Shown: one piece after another, positions 17,721 through 30,200 of the stretch
How positions within the stretch are numbered: position 1 is the stretch's first letter
How the letters are laid out: each line of letters opens with the position of its first letter
Assembly: GCF_003945595.2 (NCBI RefSeq)
Contig: NW_024104345.1
Location: 248,001-312,000 of the forward strand
Source of the DNA: Pipra filicauda
Taxonomy: Eukaryota; Chordata; Aves; Passeriformes; Pipridae
DNA length: 64,000 bases
Direction of reading: 5' to 3'
Made by a program: the position numbers and the translations under genes
Notes under the pieces: generated by a model
Told to the model about the DNA's origin: nothing
The model's database searches: none
What the model saw: only the letters and a program-made list of their open reading frames with translations

Positions 17721-20137
17721 TCACCTGCCTTCTGCTGAATATGATTGCTCTCCGAACAGAAATTTATCAACTCTCCTACACTGCTTACCAAGAGACAATT
17801 GCAAAGCATCAGGGAGATAAGGAATGACAAAGCAGAGTCACAATGATGTAATAGTCTGCTTTACATGGTGGTGGAAGACCTCAGAAGATGACAATCTTTG
17901 CTCTAAGGATAAATAGCAGCAGCCTAAGTGAAACTCAGGAAGAGAGAAAACAAGCATTTCATTGAGCCTAGCTCAGGTAGATGTCTAAGTCGCCAGCATG
18001 TTTGAAATACCAACACAGTTGAAAGCTTTATAAGCCTAAATAAAACAGCTGTCAGTGCTTCACTCAAAAGTGATGCTGAAGAGTTTTGGTAAAAATAAAA
18101 GTGTGAAGTCAAACTGCAACATCTGGTTGTGCCTGACTTTTCCTCCACAAAAGCTACATGCCCTGCACTTGACTGACAAGAACTTGTACTGTCGTGTTCT
18201 TGGCCTCACCATCAAGAGACAGAAACATCAAACAAGCCTGGTAAAACTCCTCATGCTTGTGGAAAGATTAATATTTCCTAAGACACAGAAGAGTAGAAGC
18301 CTCAGTAGATATCCCATGATGCTAAAAAGGGGTGGTGATAACTAAACTAGATTCCAAGTATTCTGTGAGAGCTGCCAAGAACTAAAGAAAACGTAAAATT
18401 TAGAATATGCTAAAACCTGATAGTTGCTCAGAGCACAAAGCAACGTCTTCCTTGTTCAAGTATTTATATCTGGTTTTAACTCTAAGAGGACAGCCATCAG
18501 ACTCCTGTACACCTACATATTTTTAGAATTAGGAATAACATGTTGACAATAACCAAAACACAACTGTAACAACAGATGATACTCAAATTGGTCTTCGAAT
18601 ACTTCAACCACACAAGGCATTTAATATTTACTGTGTGTTTATCTCTGTCTTATTCTGGATCCAGGGCAAATAGATCCAATAGTCATAGACATTTTTTGTA
18701 ACTTAAAAAAAGATAAGATTATAATTTCATATAACTAATGGTCTAATGCATCAACATGTTTCAATGTACACAAGTGTAAGGTAACTCCAGAATTAAGAGT
18801 TTTGAAAGGCCTTCACGAGTATGGAATCCAAGATCTTCATTTTTGTTCCTCTTAATAGAGAGAAGTGGAACACTTGTTTTTCATTTCCTTCTCTAGGGTC
18901 AGCAGCCCTGATAGGTGCTGGGAGAGTAAAAGAAAAAACAAAAAACTCCATACAAATTAATAATAGAGAACATGGGTTATAGTAAATGCGTGCCCTCACA
19001 GATCTGTCCATTCAATTCATGTCTATCAAAATTCAGAGACAGATCTTTAAATACTTCTTTATAACTGTGGTATCAAATCCAGCCTTGAATACCTATAGAA
19101 AAGATGAACTAAAATGTTCTAAAATATCAGAAAAGATATGCCTTTTTAAAAGCATTCTGCTGTTTCAGTCATAAGCACTCTCTACCAGTTACAAATATTA
19201 CAGCAATTGAGATCTGACCCAGTGAATGATGGATGACACTCTTTATACTCCTGAGCCAAACCTCAAATTTTACCTATAATTTCTGCCCTCTACAATAACG
19301 AGGTCCTTGACTGCTGTTGCATTAAGTCTGTAATGAGATGGAATGCACAGTCATACCTTTTAGTGTTCTAAATTGCTTCAACTTTGGTGTAAATACATCA
19401 ACAAAAACCATGTTGGGATATTAAGTACAGAGAAATACATTTGAGTAAGATGTTCACTTGCTGATGTTATATGAAAATTATTTCTATATTTCACTGAAGA
19501 ATTCTTCAAATGATTCACTTGAGTAATATGTTATTAAATGAAGCACATAAAAAGAGACATCTTGAGCATTAACTTAATTGAAGGTAGAAATAACACTGAC
19601 AAATATTTAATACTTACTGGAGGAACACTCCAATTCTTCTCATGAGATTTTTACCATAAACTAGAAAGCCTGACATGAAAGTACATTTCCTACCTGTGTT
19701 GGCTCTTACTTTTACCTTTTACAGGAAAGTGAGCATTTTGCAACATGTTAAGGAAACTGTTTCAATCAATTGATTACTGTAGCATTTCTTATTTAGCTAC
19801 TACTTCAAGTATGAAGTTTCAGTTTGCTTTTTCCATTCCTCCTCTTTTTCAGCCTCTGAATAGCCATGTTCTTTCCATCTATGGTAAGTAACCTATGACC
19901 ATCTTTTCTATTTTAGATCTCTGCCAAGATTATGCTTCCAAATTAGACAGATTGCTCAAGAAAAATCTCAGAGCAGTTTGAACATACCTACATCCTGTTG
20001 TCAATGATACCACAAAGGAGCTCTTTAATTCTCAGTCACTGACACTTCAACATCTGACAAGATACTGTGTTGCTAGAGTCAAATTGCACTGGGTCTCCAA
20101 TAACGTTAATGCAGGTAAATTGTGTGATAAGAGTAAT
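17721..20137. other. CPNE4 5'-UTR intron, no gene seen
   Basis: Intronic AT-rich sequence. No family or exon was recognised on either strand. Confidence 0.5.
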
Positions 20138-20450
20138 TTAGGTTGAAAGGGACCTCTGGGGGTCTCTATTTCCAAACCCTAGCTCAAAGCAGGTCTAGTT
20201 CAGGTAAGTACTGACAGTCTCCAAGGAAGAAGATCCCACAGCCTCTCTGGGCCCCTATTCCAGTGCCTGACCACCATCTCTTTGAGTATTTTGTTGCCTG
20301 TTTCCTTGCTGCAGCTTATGCCTGCTGCCATACATCCTACCACTGTTCCTCCAAGAAGACCCTGGCTCCATCTTCTCTGATGACAGCACTAAGACCACAT
20401 TCCCTTGGCCTTCCCCTCTTAACACTGAACAAAGCTCAAATCCTTCTAGG
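20138..20450 (-). repeat. CR1 LINE 3' fragment, reverse orientation
   Basis: It begins with 'gtaatttaggttgaaaggga' and continues 'agctcaaagcaggtctagtt', 'ctccaaggaagaagatccca', 'cctctctgggcccctattcc' and 'agtgcctgaccaccatct', which is the reverse complement of a CR1 3' region. It fades into diverged sequence after about 20340; the far boundary is uncertain. Confidence 0.9.
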
Positions 20451-23400
20451 ATTCCCTTTGACTTCACTGACTTACTTAGCTGGTGTGTGTCAGAAGGTCT
20501 GGTTAACTCAGTTAAAACAATTTAGGACTAAAAAAGAAAAATATTGCTGCCATTTCCTGCATGTTATGGGGAGAAGACAGGCTTTAGAATATCATAGTTA
20601 CCTTAAACAAACAGCATATTCCAACCAGGAGCTGCATCCATAAATGACTTTACTATTTGCAAAGCATGAACACTTTGGCAGGTCAAACCCCATGAACAAA
20701 ACTGCAAGATCTTGAATAACTCATTTACACACTGCCTACGGAGTAACTATTAATACAGAGACAAACATCTTTTATGGGGGTGTAGTACTTCCCATGCATC
20801 CCTTTAAGGGACACTCAAGAAAGGTAAAACAAATTATTGCAGGTTTAGTCTGGTGGCTGTAATGATGTGTCTGACTAGCAAGATGGTTAGTAGAATGCAA
20901 TGATAAATCAAGAGAACTATATAAAGCTTATCTTTCACTATTTGGTATTTTTAATTCCTGGATAACTCCTTTCAGTCAGTGACCCATTTGAACTCAGACA
21001 AATGGTATTTGAAGTTTTTTCCCTCAGAACGTTGCTCAAACAAAGATTGCACTGAGAAAATCAAATATTTAGTGCTACTTTTACCTACAGATTGTTCAAA
21101 ATGGGTTATAATTTCTCTTTGCTGTATTTTAAAATTAAAACTTGAATTAAAATGGTTGTGAAATTTTAAGGGTATTAATCTTTTCTCTTTCCTCAGCTTA
21201 TCTATGCACTGCCCTGTGCACTTAGTATTTCTTATAACATGAAACTTAGGTAGAAAAATCTCTGTCTAATACTTCAAATCTGCCTAGACATAAAATTGTC
21301 TATGCAAGTCAAAAGAAGTTTGGAAACAAACTTATTGAAACAGACTCTAATAAAGGCTCTTAGTTGGTATTAATATCATGGGTTTCTAATTTGCCACATA
21401 GGTTGCAATTTCTAACTTTGCTGGAACTTACATTTCTGTTTGCCATCCTTGCCTTTCTTCAGTAGTTATAGCAATAAGCAAAGAGTCAGCTCAGAGAAGA
21501 AGGAGTATTTTCTACTGCCTTATTTCCAGTATTCTCATCTTCAATTTCTTATGTTTAAAAATTGGTCTCTGTTTTGTACTTTTAAAAACAACAGCCTCAA
21601 ACTCCCCCAACAGCAAGATAAAAGCTCAAAGATATCAAAACATAATTTTGTTGTCCCCATCTACAAACAGGGAATACTTGAATCAGACAGAGGTTCACAT
21701 AGAAGTTTTCTGTCAAAAAAAAAAAAAATAAAGAAGTAGAAAATGCTTCCTCAAAAACAGCTTTAAGTAAAAAAAAAAAATTGTATTTCTGATTACATTA
21801 AGTTTAGTCTAGCAAAGGTTAAAAGGCCACAAAATCATCTTTTCAATCTGTCTGTAAGAAAACTCAAAATATTTTGTTCAGTTTTGCTCAAATATCACTC
21901 AATTTCTTACCCACTATTTACGCATTTCAGTTTTTGCCATGTATAAAATAATTTTATTTAAGCCATGCCATTTGCAGTGGTATATTTCAGGAAATGCTAA
22001 TCCTTCATTTATAAAGACTTAAAGGCAAGAAATCTTTGATATTGCCCCTCAAGCAGCCACAGGCTGAAAACTCCCAAGCTGACACACCAGAGATCCCAAG
22101 TAGGAGGAACTCATCCCTATTCTGTTGGCCCAATGTCTTCTTCATTTATAACACAAATACACAAGAGTGCACACAAATACCAAACTGTGTAAAACTGCAT
22201 TACTTACCTAACAGCCAGCAGTCAGTTAGCTTACATGAGAACAAATCCAAGTCTTTACAGGAAAGAAGAAACCATTTCAATCTAGCCTGGTTTAGCCAGT
22301 TGTCTAACCTGATTTTACCCTATACTGGTAAATACTTATTACCACCGCATCAGCAGAATCAGGACCTGCCATCAAGAGAAACTGAGCACTTAAACTTTGC
22401 ATTTATGTAAAACAATGTGTTTTGTTCTAGGAGGCTGAAAGAGGCTACCCAAAGTGTAAGCTGATTCAAACTACCCCAAAGTAGAATGCCAAATTGTACC
22501 TCAGTTTCTCAATCACATGCATGCCCAAGAACCTGATATTCCCCAGCAGCAAATAAAGACCAAACTGTTTCTCACCTTCCCCGTCTATTAATGAGGATGG
22601 AGCGGTCCTGCTTCTGTCCTGGTCTGGTGCTGTTGGAAGATTAGGCTGGAGAAACCACTGATGCATTCTTCACTGTTACAATTTTTTATATCATTCTAGT
22701 CTCTGCCCATTCTAGTTGTAAGCTTTTTGCTTTATTTTCCTTTACCGCTCATCTCCATAAGAATGTCACAACTGTCATTCAAGGTCAAACCACACAGAGG
22801 CAGGTGAATCCCTTAAATAATTAAGTTTGGCTTGATATAGCACAATGAATATCAGAACTCAAACATCTGGGCAATAAAATTTATGGTGGAAAGTGTGTGG
22901 AAAATAAGAGATACATATTAGTTGGTAACCTGTTGCACTTTAAAACTATTAGCACTTACCTGTGCCTGTCCAGTTCATTCCTACCACTGCTCAAATAAGC
23001 AAGATCACAAATGCCTATATACCTCGGTCTGCTTACAAAACACCTGTGAGTATGGTGTTTACCAGTGATCCAGAGGGAGAAAGCAGCACCTCTAGCCAGC
23101 TGTCTCCCTACTGAAGGAGTCAAGACAGGCATCTGTTCTACAAACCACATTTTAAAATGAGAGAAAATATCTTCATTTGGAAGGAAAATTCCACATTGCC
23201 TTTCATACAGTCTGCATACCCAAACAACCTTTAGGATTTCCTATACTACTCCACCTTAGATCAGTAAATTTTTAGGTACAAACTAGTGCACTGGATCCTA
23301 CTTCATTAATTCAAATCAAAACATAGTCTCCACACCAAGCAATGAAGCTCATTTACCTACCGGTTGCCTAGGGAACTAAGAGATGACCTCCAAGTAATCA

Positions 23401-24879
23401 CCAAAATAAACAATGACCCTGCCTATTCAAAAACAGAGGGACAGTCATTACAAATGACAAAAGGTAAAACTGAAGTCCTTCTCCCCTTTTTGCCTCAAAA
23501 AAAAAGTCCAAACCAAAACCACAGACAACTCTTGTCTTCTGAGACAGGTCTAAATACACAATTGCTGTGACTGGCCAAGCTCCAGTGAAGTTGGAGAGGA
23601 CCTACTCTTTTCCCAGTAGCCAATGTTCTATCCCAAGGCTAATATTTGGAATACTAATTTTATCCTCTACCGCCAATGCAGTAGGTGTACCCACATGTTC
23701 TTAAGTTAGAAAAGAGATATATGGCACAACTGAAAATCTTGACAATAATCAAAATGGACCATTTGCTTCCCTTTTGGACTTTTGCATGGTCAAAGCCATG
23801 ACAGGTAAGAAAAGCACATAGACCAATAGAGATTAGTTATGAACACAGCAAGGTGTTCCTGCCCTAAACATCCCCTTAGTGGGAGTTCAGACATGTAACA
23901 TGCTGCAGGATTGAGACTCTTGAGAAGACAGAAACCAGGGTTCCCCTCAAACAAACACAGTAAGCAACGTTTCTCATTAAACCCTTTTAGAAACTGTCAC
24001 CATGTGACTTTCCTTTTCTATTTATTTCTCTTTGCCAAACTTATCAGAGTCCTTCTGTCCCATCTCCACCGTGGCCAGCTTCCCAACTTTTTTGGCAGCA
24101 CTGCAATGTCACACCTATTGCCAGCTACAGACAGCTGAGTCTGCTGCTCTAGAATGAGATCTAATAGAAGAGAGGTGGAATGCAGAGGACACACACAGTG
24201 TGGTACTAACGTTCTTTGTCTCTAACACAGATAGATGCTTTTTGAGTAGGGATAGGATTCTTTCAGCTGGCAAGAGAAATAAGAAAGTAGATCAGGACTG
24301 CTGAGTCAAATGTATCCAGTAAATTTCCTTGCACAAAGTCTGCAGCTGCTCCAAAAAACAGTGATGATTACTACAGGAGACCATAATTATACCAGGCCCA
24401 CCTATCTTCACTCAAAAAAGGGAAGAAATGTCTCCACATTTTCCTTCCAGAGCAACAAGGGACAAAACTTTAATGAAAAAAGTATTTCCTATGCCAAAGA
24501 GAAAACCCTCTTTCCATGAGCTTTTGGCCATATAAATCAAATCAGAAAGAATAAATAACACCCACTGGCTGGTCACAAGTATGCAATAAAAATGGAAATC
24601 AATGTTCATGGAAGAATGTTGTTTGCTACTTAAATTATATTGAACAGCAAATACACTAACACATTACAACCTTCTTCATGGACATTCTGCAAACACAGGG
24701 AGAGACAGTACATAAAGTATCTATTCAAAACTATTTGCTCAGTTAAAATAATTTTATGCCTACTGAGTAGTATTTCTTCAGTGTTTCTGCAGGATTCTTG
24801 TGGCTCTCCAATCCGGAGCATTCTATCATACCTCAAGGTGTTCTAGTGATTTATGAGGAGAGTCTTATCCCCAGTAGAT
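20451..24879. other. CPNE4 5'-UTR intron, no gene proven
   Basis: It contains poly-A runs near 21715-21728 and 21767-21780. On the minus strand there is a perfect consensus donor CAG|GTAAGT with exon end at 22960, which could mark an untranslated exon (see findings). No coding exon was recognised. Confidence 0.5.
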
Positions 24880-25130
24880 GTGCTGTGCTGTTTTGGGTTG
24901 GAATAAAGCTAATTTTCTTCGCAGTGGCTAGTATGGGGTTGTGTTTTGTTTTGCAAAAACAAGTGTTGATAATAAGAGGGAAGTTTTTGTTATTGCTGAG
25001 CAGGGCTTACACAGAATCAAGAGCTTTTCTGCTCCTCATGCCACCTGACCAGTCAGTAGGCTGGAGTGCACACTGAGCTGGGAGGGGACAGAGTCAGAAG
25101 GTGACCCCAACTGACCAAAGATTCCCTTAC
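24880..25130 (+). mobile_element. Endogenous retrovirus LTR fragment (avian ERV type)
   Basis: The text 'tgggttggaataaagctaat', 'cttcgcagtggctagtatgg', 'gtgttgataataagagggaa', 'gctgagcagggcttacacag', and 'gggaggggacagagtcagaag' with 'gaccccaactgaccaaag' reads like the internal part of an LTR that is very common in bird genomes, seemingly ERVL-like. Both LTR termini are missing, there are no flanking viral genes, and no target-site duplication could be defined. It is a degraded solo fragment. The subfamily name is not assignable by eye. Confidence 0.7.
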
Positions 25131-26619
25131 AGTAAGTTTGCAATGTACATATGGAAGTAGTAAGTGTATATCAGAGGCAAGGCTCTCTTGCAGTAACTGA
25201 TTTTTCAACAGATCAAAATACCCTTATGTTTCTTTTTACACAAATATTCTTTAATTAAAAGATAAGCAATACAGCTATGAAGATTTCAAAAACATTTAAC
25301 ATTTTCTCAAGTGATATCCTAAGCCTTAAGTATTGTGAATCTTCCATCACAATTACACACAGCTTACATTATTAAATGCTCTGTTCTTTGCAGTTCTCTT
25401 GATTATAGAAGGATTGATTTTTTACCTAATTTTAGATTCTTTACAACACTTTAAATTGCATTACTAGATTGGAACATAAATCTTTACTGTTTGGGATGCT
25501 TTTTTCACCTAAGGAGAAGTCTAATGAATTGCATCACGGATCCCACTTGAACAATGAAGCATCGAGACAAATATTTAAAAAACAGAAAAAAAACCCCAAA
25601 CCACTTTGCTTCATATTATTTAATGTCTGGAAAAAAAAAAAAACAAACACCCAACCCCAAACAAAAAACAAACAAAACAAAACAACAACAACAAAAAAAA
25701 ACCCAACACAAACAAAAGAGGTTCTAAACCTAAGGAAGCTGTACTGAAGTCATTCTTCTATATGTCTTCCTATCAATGAAGTCATTGGAAAAAGAAAAAG
25801 TTCAAGTCCAAATTTTGTCTGAATTTGAAGCCCATTCTGAACTCTACTGAAGACAATGTAAAGATGTCATTTACATCAAAGGGCTGTGGAGTCCCTGTAT
25901 TCACTTGCTTTTTGCAGCATTTGATCTTTGCTGCAGAAAAGTTATGGAGTGAGTAATTTACAAACCCATTGCTCTCAAAAAGAGTGGTAAAATTGCCACC
26001 TAAGATGGCAAAGGCTCTCTTGTTGCAGGACTGTCACAGAAAAACAGGCATACGATCCCTTCATAAAAGACAGTGTCATAACACACACACAAACTAAAAG
26101 GCTCAATTAAGTCCACATGGCATATTTTGTTCTGGCATTTCCTGACCCTCAAGTGTTTGGCTTTGCTTTTCACAGCGGGAAGCTACACGAGAGTTATTCA
26201 GAAAGCAAATCATAAGCGGGCATTCCATTCCAACACACACATGGCGGTACAAAACACAGGCATTAACAAGACAGAAGAGTTTTTATTGCATAGGTATCTG
26301 CTGCTCAAGATGAAGTGGAACCTCACAGTGGCAGTAGACATTCCTGTCTACTATAGGCCATATCAAAGTAAAGGTTGTGACACAATACAGTCCCTGGCAG
26401 TGGGCTCTGTACAAAGGAATGTTGCTCATCCACTCTCAGTTCATGTCACACGGGAGACCAATTACTCCTGGATGACAGTTTCTGTCACAGGCATATAACA
26501 CTTGGACCTTTGTAGCAAGTACACTAAGAAGGAAGGGGGCAACAGTCTCTCCCCTGTTCTCATCTCCTCATCTGAGCTCTTTCCAAATCCAACCAAAGTG
26601 TTGCCTAGCCCTTCCAGAT
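25131..26619. other. CPNE4 5'-UTR intron with A-rich tract
   Basis: The main feature is a CAAA/A-rich low-complexity tract at about 25628-25720. A 123-codon open frame (26127-26498, plus strand) has no recognisable domain and is not called as a gene. Confidence 0.5.
25628..25720 (+). repeat. A-rich (CAAA)-type low-complexity repeat
   Basis: A runs are broken by C singlets and 'caacaacaa'. It is simple sequence with no coding or structural motif. Confidence 0.85.
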
Positions 26620-27200
26620 CCTCCTGGCAGCTATGCTAAGGCACATGGAGGACAGGGAGGTGACTGAAGACAGTCAGCACAGCTTCACCAAGGGCAAGTC
26701 CTGTCTGACCAGCCCAATGGCCTTCTGTGATGGAGTGACTATTCAGTGGACAAGGGAAAGAGTTATGGATGTCAACTATCTGGACTATCTGGGTCCCTCC
26801 CAACATCCTTCTGGATGACTGGAGAGATACAGATTTGAGATTTAACAAGGCAACAGTCCTGCAACTGGATCAGGGCAACCCGCAGTAGCAAAGCAGGCTG
26901 GGGAATGAAGGGATTAAAAACAGCCCTTCTGAGAAGGGCTTGGGAGTGCTGGCGGATGAGAGACTGGACACAGGCTGGCACTGTGCACTTGCAGCCCAGA
27001 AAGCCAACTGTGTTCTGGGTTGCATCAAAAGGATTGTGGCCAGCAGGTTGAGGAGGTGATTTTCCCCACCCTACTCTGGTCTCATGAGATCACACTTGGA
27101 ACATTGCCCAGAGGAGGGCCAAAAAAAAAAGGATCAGAGGAATGGAACACCTCTCCTCTGAGGAAAGACTGAGGAAAGTCCCTCTACAACACAGAGGACC
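26620..27200 (+). repeat. CR1 LINE fragment, ORF2 distal part
   Basis: CR1 reverse-transcriptase text: 'cagcacagcttcaccaaggg', 'caagtcctgtctgaccagcc', 'gatggagtgactattcagtg', 'atggatgtcaactatctgga', then 'gagaagggcttgggagtgct', 'cagcccagaaagccaactgt' and 'ccagaggagggccaaa'. An internal stretch is missing after the 'ctatctggac' motif. An A10 run interrupts it at about 27121. It lacks the usual CR1 3' end. Confidence 0.92.
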
Positions 27201-30200
27201 TAGGTTTGTTCAAAGACAAGACCACCATAGTTTTATTTTAAAAGTATGAAAATGTCACTTTCTTGGAACCTTACTTAAGGGATGTTTTGGCTTTCCTTTG
27301 CAGTTAGAAACAAATTTGAATATAAAATTCTTTTAAAGTCAGTAAGCACTTCAAAATGGTGTAGTATAGTTGAAGTGTTAGAACACCTTAATAATAACTT
27401 CTCTTTAGTGCAAAACAGCATCCCAGCTTCATTAAGATCATAAGTACTGAAGACAAAGTGTTGCTGAAACCTGCAGCAAGAAAAGCATAAATTTTGAAGA
27501 ATTAAGTTTTAGGTTATCATCAGATTATGCCTGTATTAAGAGATGCATTTGTCTCTCCTAGAGACATATCAGAAGATAACCAATCCCATGGAGTTTATCA
27601 GTGCTTTTGTTCTTTAAAATAACATTTATACTTGCTTTCAGCATCCACAAAGATGAACTTCTGCTGGCATTAGTACCTGAAATAATTTCATGTGACTCTT
27701 CAATTTGCACAGGACACCATAAAGGCTCTCCACATTCTGAAGAAATTAAGTGCTTAATTCAATCCACGTGTCTTTCTCTGGGTTTTCTTAATTATTCATT
27801 TATCCATAAGAACAGAAGGTTGCAGGTCTGGAGTTATATATAGATGTAGAAGCAGAGAACACTTGCCCATGTTTTTTTATTTTGCTGGGGAAACTTAACA
27901 TCTGCATGAACTGAGAAAGCTGTTAAGATAATAACTCTTTTTCCCCTTCCCTAATTTAAAAAAAAAATCCCAAGCAAACAAAAAATAGAAAACAAACAAA
28001 AAAAGAACAAGAGTTCACCAAACCAACCAAAAAAAAATAACTACCTACTCAGCCAAGCAATCACATTATAATCACAGTATATAAATGCACAGGATCACCT
28101 AATGCTGGAATTGTCACAAGTTTCTGTAATGGCACCTGGCAGCTCAATCAGTACCTCTCAGTACAGTTCACACACTTATCTACTGATAAGCACCAAGTGA
28201 TCAATCAGTCCCAGTGGGGCACATATCCGATCCAATGAAGGTGACAGAAGCTATCTAAACCCTTCACAGTCATGGCATAACTCGATAAATCTTTTTAGTG
28301 TTAAGGTATTTGACAGTTTGGCTTCTTTACGAAGGCAAAAAGGAGCAGCTCATCCAAACAGTTTCATCATGGAGCTTTGGCCCTGGCAACATCCTCCCTG
28401 TTAAAAAGCTGGCCAGGGGAACTGACATCTTAATCATTCACAAATATTCAACGAGCTGTAATATTAGTTCTGAAAGATATATTGCAGCATCCTTCAAAGA
28501 GACCATGACAAGAGGAGATTTAAAAGAAAACCATAATTTGTTTGTTACATGCTGTGTTATTTTTTTCTCCTTTATATTACATTTCTGCCATTGCATTCAT
28601 CAATAAACTTAGCAGGACTCTGCCTGACATTTTTAAAAATGCAATCAATTATGAAAAGTCATGCTGTTTGAGAAAAATTTATCCCACATTGAAAATATGA
28701 ATTCAGTGACTCTCCAAGCTTTTAAGCTAATCTTATTATCCACATAATAATGTCCAGGGGCATAATAGTCTCCAGAGGCACCAGTCCATTGTGTCGGCCA
28801 CAGTGGAGTAAGTCTGTAGAAAAAAAATAATTGCCTTGACCTTATCTAAAGTTTTCTAATGGAAACATCTGAAATCCAGTCTTTCAGCCATGAGTGTTTG
28901 TTTGCACTCTCCTTTTACAGTCGCTGAAGGACAAAAGGAATTCTGGCCTCTGCTTGCAAGTCCACTCCCACCAAAAATGCCAACCCACAGAGCTTAGGCT
29001 ACCACAGGCCTTTCTTCTCACACAAATCAAAGCAAGCATATTCTTGGATGATCTGGATCCCCTTCCTAACAGCTAGGACTATTACACTAAAAGAGTATTA
29101 TTTCTTTTTTAACTGTGCATAAAAAACAGACCATGCAGTGAAAGAAATCATGGAATCATGGTTAAAAGTGTAGCCCTGCACCCACGTGCACCCATACTTG
29201 CTGTATCTTATTTCAAAAGATCAGCTGTTTTATACCTGAAAGTGTTAGCAACTCCTTTCACCTGAAGTGAAAGGAGCCTTATCAGCACAACTGTGGCCAG
29301 GTTTAAACCTTTAGGCAAACAACTCTTGCTTAGAAGAATCTAATTCCAATCTCTTTATTGCTCACCTATGGCATTTGTTGCACTTGATAGGCTGTGAAGA
29401 AGGACAGCCAGATTGATCCCAAGATTATAGGATTGAAACTAATGGGAACTATTACAAAATTTTAATATATGGCATCTTTCAGACAAAAGTAGACTCCAGG
29501 GAGAGCTGACCTTTGAGTGCAGAAACCTTAATAACATGTTAACAGTGGGGTTACATTTTCAGTACAAAAAGGAATGACAAAATTAGGGAGACTGCACTAC
29601 AGCTGTACCGTCTAGAAATAAGACGAGGTTTTTACTAGGCTTAAGTGAATTTATAGCTTATATAAAAGACTGAAAAAACAGAGAGACACAAAAAATGCTG
29701 ATACAGTTGCCATTGATTTCTAGCAAATCTGTGCCAAAAAACAGTTCATAGCTGATGCAAGCATTATCTCATTTTAACTTCTGATTACACGCCCACAATA
29801 TTGACACTCTTTTTAGCAGCCAAGTCCTCCTTCAGTTTGTACCTTTCCATTCACAATCATTATTAAGGGGGAGAAAAAGGCAACAGTCCGCTCAAAATAA
29901 GCAGTATATTCTTCACAAACAGAATTTCATAAAATTAAATTTAACATCTGGAAATTAACATTTAACATCTGGAAGTCATCTAGTCAAACTCAAAGGAAGG
30001 AATATTTAAAAAAGTCTAAAAGCCTAATTTTAAAATTTCAGAATCATTTTGCCGGTGAAACAGTCCATGAATGATGTGAAGTTTGTTTTTTCAAATTTGC
30101 CTTTAAAAACATGCATAGAAAGTTGGTCCTTTTAAACTGATCCTGTCCTGTTTTATCCCAATTGCTCTGTTCAGGAAATATTTGGCAACATCATTCATCA

